Assembly (NCBI RefSeq): GCF_003012795.1
Contig: NZ_PXYH01000003.1
Location: forward strand, 62,001-126,000
Direction: 5' to 3'
Origin: Zobellella taiwanensis
GTDB lineage: Bacteria > Pseudomonadota > Gammaproteobacteria > Enterobacterales > Aeromonadaceae
DNA: 64,000 nucleotides
This document shows, piece after piece, positions 57,415 to 64,000 of this stretch. The notes under the pieces were generated by a model. That model had not been told where the DNA came from. It saw only the letters and a list, made by a program, of their open reading frames with translations, and searched no databases. A program made the position numbers and the translations under genes. Each line of letters opens with the position of its first letter. Position 1 is the first letter of the stretch.

Positions 57415-57805
57415 GGGTGGCCTTTTTCACAAAGTCTTCAATCAGCCCGGCACGGGATTCCTGCAGGTGCTGATACATACTGATGGTGGTGGTGTCGAAT
57501 GCCGGGGTTTGCCGGTATTTGTCGATGATGACCCGGCCTTCGGTGACGATCTGCAGGCGCAGCACGGTGGAGCAACGGCGCAGATCGACGATATCCACCT
57601 CCCGGTTCCACTCCCGGGCCAGTTGCTGGGCCAGTTGCCAACGCGCCTGGGCCGACAGGGGCTCGGTGGTAAAGATGGCGATGTCGATGTCGCTGTCTTC
57701 CCTTTGCCGGCCGCTGGCCTGGGAGCCGAACAGGTAGGCGAACGACAGGCTGGGGCAGAGCTGCTCCAGCCGTGCTGCCAGTTGCTCACAGGAAAATGAC
57801 ATCAT
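57401..57805 (-). CDS. mntA: MNT-domain nucleotidyltransferase antitoxin, MntA-like
   Basis: This 134-aa minimal nucleotidyltransferase has the active-site motif GSx10DxD as GSQASGRQREDSDIDIA (about 28-44). MntA antitoxins inactivate HepT by adding AMP to the HEPN Tyr. It is upstream of hepT and overlaps it by 14 nt. GGGGAG lies 4 nt from ATG 57805 and 7 nt from the adjacent ATG at 57802, so either Met can be the start. Confidence 0.9.
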   Translation of the reverse strand: MMSFSCEQLAARLEQLCPSLSFAYLFGSQASGRQREDSDIDIAIFTTEPLSAQARWQLAQQLAREWNREVDIVDLRRCSTVLRLQIVTEGRVIIDKYRQTPAFDTTTISMYQHLQESRAGLIEDFVKKATHDRH

Positions 57806-57846
57806 CGTACTCCCCTTGCTCCGAATGGGCTTAGCTTAGCACCGGC

Positions 57847-58731
57847 TCAGGCCCACATCACGCACAGGGCGGCCAGCACGATAAGCGCCAGGCCCCAGTG
57901 ATCCTGTCGGCCCAGCTTCTCCCGGAAGTACCAGGCCGAGATCATCAGGGTGAACAGCACCTCTATCTGGCCCAGGGTCTTGACCAGGGCCACGCTTTCC
58001 AGGCTCATGGCGCTGAACCAGCCGATGGAGCCCAGGCAACTGCTGAGGCTGATCAGCAAGGTCAGCCCCGGCCGGCGCCAGAGGGCGGTGAGGCCGGCGG
58101 GATCGCGCAGCCCCAGCCAGAGCAGCAGCACCAGGGTCTGCAGGGAAATCACCAGCAGCAATACCCAGGCGGCGCCGAAGGGAAAGGGCAGGCCCAGCAC
58201 CAGGCTGGCTTCCCGCACCCACAGGGAGGTGAGGGCGAAGGCCAGGCCGCTGCCCAGGCCCATCAGCAGGGTGGCCGGCGGGACGGGGCCGCCCACGGCC
58301 CGGCGCAGGCCGCTCAGCAGCCACACCGCCAGGCCGCCTACCAGCACCCCCAGCCAGCCCAGGGGCGTGAGCGGGGCGCTGAAGAAGAACACCCCCAGGG
58401 CCGCCGCCAGTATCGCCTCGCTCTTGGCCAGCCCCACCCCCACCGCGTAGTTGCGCAGCTGGAACAGCCGCACCATCAGGGCGGTGGCCAGGATCTGGCT
58501 CAGCGCCGCCGCCACTATGTAGGCGACGAAAGGGAGGCTGATATCGGGCAGCGGCTGCTGGGGCTGCCAGCGGTAGAGCAGCCACAGGTAGAGGGCGGCG
58601 ATGGGCCCGGCCAGCACGAAGCGCGCCAGGGTCACGGCGGTGGCGCCGGCCTCCTGGCTCAGCTGTTTCTGGAAGGCGTTGCGCCAGGCCTGCATCAGGG
58701 CGGCGAACAGGGTAAAGGGGATCCACAACAT
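57847..58731 (-). CDS. EamA family DMT transporter
   Basis: This 294-aa protein has ten hydrophobic helices in two EamA-type halves (AWRNAFQKQLSQEAGATAVTLARF near the N-terminus; SAMSLESVALVKTLGQIEVLF near the C-terminus). The second half is typical of small-molecule exporters. ATG 58731 starts the first helix directly; the 32 codons before it are hydrophilic and unlike the family, so a start at 58827 is rejected. Substrate unknown. Confidence 0.85.
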   Translation of the reverse strand: MLWIPFTLFAALMQAWRNAFQKQLSQEAGATAVTLARFVLAGPIAALYLWLLYRWQPQQPLPDISLPFVAYIVAAALSQILATALMVRLFQLRNYAVGVGLAKSEAILAAALGVFFFSAPLTPLGWLGVLVGGLAVWLLSGLRRAVGGPVPPATLLMGLGSGLAFALTSLWVREASLVLGLPFPFGAAWVLLLVISLQTLVLLLWLGLRDPAGLTALWRRPGLTLLISLSSCLGSIGWFSAMSLESVALVKTLGQIEVLFTLMISAWYFREKLGRQDHWGLALIVLAALCVMWA

Positions 58732-58878
58732 CAATGGGCTCTGATTTAGTGATTTCTGATTCTTTTGTTTATTGACAATGTCCTGATCTTCCAGGCAAGT
58801 CGGCCAAAGGGCCAACTCTGCCGACACGCCGCAATAGCTGACACTCGCTCTTTCCGTCGAGGAAAAATACCGCCGTGC

Positions 58879-59862
58879 TCAGCCCTTGCGGGCCTGCTGC
58901 TGCCGCTTGCGGGCGAGTTTTTCCGCCCGGTGCCGCTCGGCGGCCTCGACCGCGTCGCTGCCGATATGGGCCTCGCCCCGCGCTTGCGCCAGTTGCAGCT
59001 GGTGCTCGCGCTCGGCGTAGCGGCGGCGCTGCTCCGGGGTCTGCCGGTCGTGGCAACGGGGGCAGCTGACGCCGTGCTCATAATGGGGGCTTTGCAGGTC
59101 GTCCCGGGACAACGGCGCCCGGCAGGCGGAGCACAGCTGGTAATGGCCCGGCTGCAGCCGGTGATCCACCGTCACCCTGTTGTCGAACACGAAGCACTCG
59201 CCCTGCCACAGGGAGTCTTCCTCGGGCACTTCCTCCAGGTACTTGAGGATGCCGCCGTGCAGGTGATAGACCTCGTCGAAGCCCTGCTCCTTGAGGTAGG
59301 CGGTGCTCTTCTCGCAGCGGATGCCGCCGGTGCAGAACATGGCGACCTTTTTGTGTTTGGCCGGATCCAGGTTGTTTTTCACATAGTCCGGAAACTCGCG
59401 AAAGCTCTCGGTATGGGGATTGACGGCGCCCTTGAAGGTGCCGATCTCCACCTCGTAGTCGTTGCGGGTGTCGATCACCACCACCTCCGGGTCGGAAATC
59501 AGCGCGTTCCAGTCCTTGGGCTCCACATAGGTACCCACCACCCGGCGGGGATCTATGCCCTCGACCCCCAGGGTCACGATTTCCTGCTTCAGCTTGACCT
59601 TGGTGCGGTAGAAGGGCTGCGTTTCGCTCAGGGATTCCTTGTAGTCGATGCCGGCAAAGCGCGGATCGGCGGCGAACCAGGCCTGGAGCCGGTCGATGGC
59701 GGCGCGGGAGCCGGCCACGGTGCCGTTGATGCCCTCGGCCGCCAGCAGCAGGGTGCCGCGGATCCGCTCGGCGTCGAGCAGGGCGAGCAGCGGCTCGCGC
59801 AGCGCCTCGTGGTCGTTCAGGCTAACGAATTTGTACAGGGCGCAAACCACGATCTGGGGCAT
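58879..59862 (-). CDS. trhO: tRNA uridine(34) hydroxylase TrhO (YceA)
   Basis: This 327-aa rhodanese-like enzyme hydroxylates U34 of some tRNAs to ho5U using molecular oxygen. The N-terminal acylphosphatase-like part contains [16 protein letters not shown]. The rhodanese domain contains [17 protein letters not shown], and its active-site loop is [14 protein letters not shown] with the catalytic Cys. A C-terminal Cys-rich zinc-like segment ([28 protein letters not shown]) is normal for YceA. Stands alone. Confidence 0.95.
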   Translation of the reverse strand: MPQIVVCALYKFVSLNDHEALREPLLALLDAERIRGTLLLAAEGINGTVAGSRAAIDRLQAWFAADPRFAGIDYKESLSETQPFYRTKVKLKQEIVTLGVEGIDPRRVVGTYVEPKDWNALISDPEVVVIDTRNDYEVEIGTFKGAVNPHTESFREFPDYVKNNLDPAKHKKVAMFCTGGIRCEKSTAYLKEQGFDEVYHLHGGILKYLEEVPEEDSLWQGECFVFDNRVTVDHRLQPGHYQLCSACRAPLSRDDLQSPHYEHGVSCPRCHDRQTPEQRRRYAEREHQLQLAQARGEAHIGSDAVEAAERHRAEKLARKRQQQARKG

Positions 59863-59972
59863 GGGCGAGTTCTCCGGCGCCGGCCAGGCGCGTCAGTGGG
59901 GGGATGCCGGACGGCCGGGCCCGGGCGGCGCCATCATACCAGAGCGCGGCGGCGGGCGGCACCCGCCGCGGG

Positions 59973-60164
59973 CTAGTCCGGTTCCCGCCGTGGCTCAAAG
60001 GTGTGGAACAGGGTCCAGTAGCAGTACAGGGTGATGCCGCTGACGATAAGGCCCCACAGCGTCTGGCCATTGAGCCATTCCCAGCTCGCCCAGCCGGCGC
60101 AGAACAGGGTAACGGCCAGGCGCCGCCACAGGGGTTGGAAAAACAGCAAATCCTTTTCTTTCAT
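59973..60164 (-). CDS. Small inner-membrane protein, 63 aa, unknown function
   Basis: This 63-residue protein has two hydrophobic segments (about 14-30 and 36-52) between short charged ends. It starts at ATG 60164 with GGGGAGG 7 nt upstream, a strong site that supports translation. Its frame continues upstream through 60539 only as the shadow of the cupin gene. No family recognised. It is divergent from the cupin gene. Confidence 0.78.
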   Translation of the reverse strand: MKEKDLLFFQPLWRRLAVTLFCAGWASWEWLNGQTLWGLIVSGITLYCYWTLFHTFEPRREPD

Positions 60165-60263
60165 GGCAGGGCCTCCCCGGGTCAGAATCGTGGCCAGTAG
60201 AGCACGTCCGGCGCCCCGGTGTCGAACGTAGGTTTCATTTTTGTGATCATTGAAAGGCGACCT

Positions 60264-60617
60264 ATGAACAATGTGTTTAAGGACATCCCCGCCGAGTTGC
60301 CCGAGGAACTGATCCAGGTCCTGGCGGGCGGCGCCGGCTGTCGTATCGAGCGCATCCTCTCCCGGGGCCATGGCTCCCCCGAGGGATTCTGGTACGACCA
60401 GGACGAGCACGAGTTCGTGCTGCTGTTGTCGGGGGAGGCGGAGCTGGAGCTGCAGGCACCCGCCGAACGCCGCCGCCTGGGCCCCGGCGACTGGCTGACC
60501 ATCGCCGCCCATCGCCGGCACCGGGTCAACTGGACGCATCCCCAGCGGGATACCCTGTGGCTGGCGGTGTTTTTTGCCGGCGATAGCGGGCCGGCGTCAG
60601 GCCAAAGCGGTCCTTGA
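60264..60617 (+). CDS. Cupin domain protein
   Basis: This 117-aa single-domain cupin has motif 1 GFWYDQDEHEFVLLLSGEAELEL and motif 2 LGPGDWLTIAAHRRHRVNW. The usual first His pair is replaced by Asp/His, so the metal site may be altered. ATG 60264 has AAGGCG upstream. Its last 92 bp overlap the converging GlxA-type regulator gene. Function unknown; small cupins often act as stress or sugar-derivative proteins. Confidence 0.82.
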   Translation: MNNVFKDIPAELPEELIQVLAGGAGCRIERILSRGHGSPEGFWYDQDEHEFVLLLSGEAELELQAPAERRRLGPGDWLTIAAHRRHRVNWTHPQRDTLWLAVFFAGDSGPASGQSGP

Positions 60618-61536
60618 ACCGCCGGGCCAGGTGATTGGCGTCCCCCATGCCGACCTCCTCGGCCAGGCGGGCCAGGGGCAGGGGGCTGTGCAGCAGTCGC
60701 CAGGCCAGGTGACGCAGGCGCAGCTCCTGCCAGTGGGCCCGGGCCGGGTGGCCGAAACGGGCCACAAACAGCCGGTCGAGCTGGCGCCGGCCCACGCCCA
60801 CCTCCTCGGCCAGGGCCGCGACCGTCATGGCCGAGCCCAGGTACTGGCGCATCAGCGCCAGGGCGCAGACCAGGTGGCGATCGGTGCCGGCCTCGGCGGT
60901 GAGGGAGCGCAGCCGGTGGCCCCGATCCCGGGTTTCGTCCACCAGCATGTCCGCCAGCCCCTTGAGCGCCCGCTCCCGGCCGCAGTGGCGGGCCAGCAGT
61001 TCGGTGGCCAGCTCGATGGCGGCGGTGCCGCCGGCACAGCTGATGCGCCGGCCGTCGAGCAGATAGAGGCGATCCCGCGCCATGGGAATGTCGGCAAAGG
61101 CGGTGGCGAACTCCCGCGCATGGCGCCAGTGCACCGCCACCCGGTGGCCCGCCAGCAGCCCCGCCTCGGCCAGCAGGAAGCAGGCGTTGTCGATGCTTGC
61201 CAGGCTGAGGCCGTGGGCCCGGGCCAGGCGCAGCAGGCCCCGGTAGCGGGGAGCCAGGCGGCGGGTCGACTCGGCCTCCCGGCCGCCGAAGATCACCAGG
61301 TACTGGTAGCGGGACCAGTCCACCTCCCGGGCGCCGGCCTGGGTGAGCACCTGCACCCCGCAACTGGCGGTGACCGTTTCGCCTTCCGTCAGGCCCAGGA
61401 TCCGCCAGCGGCAGTGGCGCTGGCGGCTGTTGTCCTCGTCGTCGGCGGAAAAGCGCAGCTTGTCGAGAAAGCCGCCAAAGGGCAGCAGGGCAAAGCCGGG
61501 CAGGGGCAGCAGCAAAAAGCCAACATCGGGGGCCAT
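60526..61536 (-). CDS. GlxA/CdhR-type transcriptional regulator (DJ-1/PfpI-AraC)
   Basis: This 336-aa regulator has an N-terminal DJ-1/PfpI-like amidotransferase-fold domain (about 5-180, with SIDNACFLLAEAGLLAGH in the nucleophile-elbow position) and a C-terminal AraC-type double helix-turn-helix (about 215-320, ALAEEVGVGRRQLDRLF and LAEEVGMGDANHLARRFK). Relatives GbdR and CdhR control glycine-betaine and carnitine use. It overlaps the cupin gene tail-to-tail by 92 bp and is divergent from the LysE gene. Confidence 0.9.
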   Translation of the reverse strand: MAPDVGFLLLPLPGFALLPFGGFLDKLRFSADDEDNSRQRHCRWRILGLTEGETVTASCGVQVLTQAGAREVDWSRYQYLVIFGGREAESTRRLAPRYRGLLRLARAHGLSLASIDNACFLLAEAGLLAGHRVAVHWRHAREFATAFADIPMARDRLYLLDGRRISCAGGTAAIELATELLARHCGRERALKGLADMLVDETRDRGHRLRSLTAEAGTDRHLVCALALMRQYLGSAMTVAALAEEVGVGRRQLDRLFVARFGHPARAHWQELRLRHLAWRLLHSPLPLARLAEEVGMGDANHLARRFKDRFGLTPARYRRQKTPPATGYPAGDASS

Positions 61537-61643
61537 GGGCGCTCCGTTATGTCCAAAAAAGCCTTATTTATGTCTTTTTTGGCTGGTATTTCAAGAGCGA
61601 GCGAAGCGGATAATGGCGCCCTGACCTGTTACGGAGAATCCTC

Positions 61644-62255
61644 ATGACCCTCGACACCTGGCTCCTCTATCTTGCCGCCAGCATCGGCCTGTCCCTCACC
61701 CCTGGCCCCAACAGCCTGCTGGCCCTGACCCATGGCGCCCTCTACGGCCCGGGTCGTACCCTGGCCACCATCGCCGGCGGCGCTGTCGGTTTTATCGGGG
61801 TGATCGGCCTGTCCATGTTCGGCATCGCTTCCCTGCTGAGCCTGGCGGCGGAGCTGCTGCTGGTGATGAAGGTGGTGGGCGGTCTTTACCTGGTGTGGCT
61901 CGGCATCCAGGTCTGGCGTTCGCCGGCGCCGGGCGGCGGTTTCGGCGCCCCGGCAGGCGTGGCTACCGGCTGGGCCCTGGCCCGCCAGGGACTGCTGTCG
62001 GCCCTGGCCAATCCCAAGGCGCTGCTGTTTTTCGCCGCCTTTCTGCCCCAGTTCATCGATCCCGCCGCCGGCCTGTGGCGACAGTTCCTGATCATGGCGC
62101 TGACCTTTGCGCTGGTGGAGGCGCTGACCGAAGGGCTGATTGCCGGCTGCGCCGGCCGGGTTTCGGGCTGGCTGGCCCGGGCCGGACGGGGGTTCAACCG
62201 CACCTGCGGCGGCGTGTTCGTGCTGCTCGGTGCCTGGCTGCCCCTGAGTCGCTGA
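61644..62255 (+). CDS. LysE/RhtB family amino-acid exporter
   Basis: This 203-aa inner-membrane exporter has about six hydrophobic helices. The N-terminal SIGLSLTPGPNSLLALTHGALYGPGR is the LysE/RhtB signature, and LSALANPKALLFFAAFLPQFIDP is the second one. It may export homoserine, threonine, lysine or related compounds; the substrate is not predictable. It starts 107 nt upstream-divergent of the GlxA-type regulator, which might control it. Confidence 0.92.
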   Translation: MTLDTWLLYLAASIGLSLTPGPNSLLALTHGALYGPGRTLATIAGGAVGFIGVIGLSMFGIASLLSLAAELLLVMKVVGGLYLVWLGIQVWRSPAPGGGFGAPAGVATGWALARQGLLSALANPKALLFFAAFLPQFIDPAAGLWRQFLIMALTFALVEALTEGLIAGCAGRVSGWLARAGRGFNRTCGGVFVLLGAWLPLSR

Positions 62256-62401
62256 GGTCAGGGGCCCGGGCGGCGGGACGGGAGCCGCGTCAAAGTTTGA
62301 TCCATCGCAGCTGGTGCGGTCGTGGGGATGGCATAGAATGTTGCGATTGAAATGGAAAATTACGTCTTCTTCCAGGAACGACCGACAACGAGAGCCTCAG
62401 G

Positions 62402-64000
62402 ATGAACCTCTACCGCACCATAGAAAAAACCTTCTGGTATACCCTGACCCGCAAAATCGTGGGCAATGTGGTGGCCTTGCAGCTGCCCCTGCTGTTGCTG
62501 GCCGGACTGACCCTGTTCTACCTCGACCGCCTGCAACAGCTGGCGCCCGGCGCCGAGATGGCCCCGCTCATCGGCCAGCTGCGCGGCTGGATCTGGGCCG
62601 GGCTGGCCGCCGGCCTGCTGCTGGCCGGTTTTATCATCTGGTTCATGCGCGAGATTTTCGTGCGCCCGATCAAGGATATCACCGCCGCCCTGCAGGCGGT
62701 TCAGGATCAGAACGGCGACATTTCCGCCACCCTGCCCGATTACACCTTTGACGAAATTTCCACCATGGCGCGCAGTTACAACGAGTTTGCCGACAAGCTG
62801 AGGGCCATGATCAGCGAGGCCAGGCGCAACTCGGTCAGCGTGGCGGTCAATGCCACCCGGCTGCAGCAACTGATCGCCCAGGCCGGGGGCTCGTCCGCCG
62901 AGCAGGAGCAGATGGCCCGCCACATCTTCGAGTCCAGCCGCCAGGCCACGGCGGCGGTGGAGGAGATCGCCACCAACACGGTGCAGATCAGCCAGCAGAC
63001 CACCCACAACCTGGAAGAGGTGCGCCAGTCGAGCGAAGAACTCAGCCTGGCTACCGACAAAATCCGCTCGGTGGAGGAACTCACCGAGGCCTTCGGCCGC
63101 ACCGTGGCCACCCTCAGCCAGAATTCCAGCAATATCGAGAGCATCCTCGGCCTGGTGCGGGATTTTTCCGAGCAGACCAACCTGCTGGCGCTCAATGCCA
63201 GCATAGAGGCGGCGCGGGCCGGGGAGGCGGGCCGGGGGTTTGCGGTGGTGGCCGACGAGGTGCGCAACCTGGCCCGGAAGGTGGGCGAGGCGACCCAGGA
63301 AATCCACCGTAACATCGGCGAGATGACCGACCTGGTGCAGTCGACCCGGGACGGCGCCGAGGTGATCCGCGAGCATATCCGCGAGACCGGCGCCTTCATG
63401 AACCGCAACCAGCGCCAGTTCGGCGCCATGGTGCTGGATTTCGAACAGATGAACCAGCAGCTCACCACCATTTCCGCCGCCCTCGACGAGCTGTCCTATA
63501 CCAACCGGGAATCGCACCAGCACGTGGAGTCCATTGCCGGCCTGTCGAGCACCATGAAGGACAGCATGAGCCACTCCCGGGACTTTTCCGACGCGCTCGA
63601 AAGCTCGACCGAGGCGACCATGGAGCTGTTGTCCCAGTTTATCGTCGGCCAGGGGGATTTTGAGCGGATCACCGGGCTCGGGCGGCGGTGGGCGCAGCAG
63701 GTCGGCCGCGCCATGGAGCAGTTCCAGCAAGGCGGCGTCAACCTGTTCGACCAGCAATACCGCCCCCTCAACCCGGGGCGGCAGCCGGCCCAGTTCACCA
63801 CCGGGTACGTGGATCGGGTGGAAGCCACCCTGCAGGCGCTGTACGACAGCTTTATCCGCGAGCATCCCGAGTTCATCTATGCGGTGGCGGTCGACACCCG
63901 GGGCTATATTCCGGTGCACCACAGCCACTGCTCCCAGCCGCCCGGCGGCGATCCCGAGCAGGACAACCTGCGCTGCCGCAACCGGCGGATGTTCAACGTC
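62402..64000 (+). CDS. Methyl-accepting chemotaxis protein with C-terminal sensor domain (3' end outside window)
   Basis: This chemoreceptor is open to the right window edge; 533 codons are visible without a stop. Two membrane segments (about 22-42 and 63-83) enclose only a short periplasmic loop. A HAMP-like linker follows. The signalling tip [40 protein letters not shown] is at about 258-296. After the tip and return helix a further domain begins (about 440 on, [26 protein letters not shown]), which looks like a cytoplasmic Cache/PAS-type sensor. Its ligand is unknown. Confidence 0.9.
   Translation, partial: MNLYRTIEKTFWYTLTRKIVGNVVALQLPLLLLAGLTLFYLDRLQQLAPGAEMAPLIGQLRGWIWAGLAAGLLLAGFIIWFMREIFVRPIKDITAALQAVQDQNGDISATLPDYTFDEISTMARSYNEFADKLRAMISEARRNSVSVAVNATRLQQLIAQAGGSSAEQEQMARHIFESSRQATAAVEEIATNTVQISQQTTHNLEEVRQSSEELSLATDKIRSVEELTEAFGRTVATLSQNSSNIESILGLVRDFSEQTNLLALNASIEAARAGEAGRGFAVVADEVRNLARKVGEATQEIHRNIGEMTDLVQSTRDGAEVIREHIRETGAFMNRNQRQFGAMVLDFEQMNQQLTTISAALDELSYTNRESHQHVESIAGLSSTMKDSMSHSRDFSDALESSTEATMELLSQFIVGQGDFERITGLGRRWAQQVGRAMEQFQQGGVNLFDQQYRPLNPGRQPAQFTTGYVDRVEATLQALYDSFIREHPEFIYAVAVDTRGYIPVHHSHCSQPPGGDPEQDNLRCRNRRMFNV

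Overview
The window reads as a chromosomal segment of a high-GC gammaproteobacterium. Gene orders are of the classical gamma type: tig-clpP-clpX-lon-hupB-ppiD, uvrY-uvrC-pgsA followed by tRNA-Cys and tRNA-Leu, dapA-bamC, and ruvX-yqgE-gshB-rsmE-endA. Protein sequences and codon use suggest Aeromonadales of the Oceanimonas/Zobellella type. That placement is my inference and was not tested. I saw no integrated phage, intact insertion sequence, CRISPR array or rRNA operon.

Layout. 0-8.6 kb: a cold-shock gene; a minus-strand housekeeping block (ruvX, yqgE, gshB, rsmE, endA, a Prx5-like peroxiredoxin, sprT, metK); then transketolase on plus. 8.6-12.7 kb: a large GAF-PAS-GGDEF-EAL protein whose stop codon lies in a perfect 45-nt palindrome, and a split YeeE/YedE-type transporter pair. 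12.7-18.2 kb: bcp-gcvR facing dapA-bamC, then DNA polymerase II. 18.2-24 kb: a dapE operon, a membrane diguanylate cyclase and NAD-malic enzyme. 24-35.5 kb: adhE with adjoining FNR and NarL/NarP-type sites, then the proteostasis cluster from tig to ppiD. 35.6-39 kb: uvrY-uvrC-pgsA and two tRNAs. 39-41 kb: an L,D-transpeptidase and a soluble chemoreceptor with a CZB domain. 41-46 kb: a sigma-54-dependent alcohol/aldehyde oxidation locus. 46-47.3 kb: a secreted collagen-like protein with 18-bp tandem repeats and a small exported partner. 47.5-51.7 kb: the aapJQMP amino-acid ABC importer. 51.8-64 kb: a more accessory stretch with an EAL-CBS-GGDEF protein, an exported lipoprotein, a VOC protein, two DMT exporters, an MpaB-like protein, a HEPN/MNT toxin-antitoxin pair, trhO, a small membrane protein, a cupin, a GlxA-type regulator, a LysE exporter, and a chemoreceptor cut by the window edge.

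How the genes work together. Ethanol metabolism appears twice with opposite control. AdhE carries a promoter laid out for FNR activation and nitrate repression (fermentation). The ALDH/Fe-ADH pair has a -24/-12 promoter, a candidate upstream activator site and a divergent AcoR-like activator (ethanol or alcohol oxidation). Lysine and cell-wall supply is represented by dapA, dapE and a carboxypeptidase translationally coupled to dapE. Cyclic-di-GMP signalling (three proteins) and chemotaxis (two receptors) are well represented. The least ordinary items are the collagen-like locus, the palindrome that supplies a protein C-terminus, and the two regulatory arrays.
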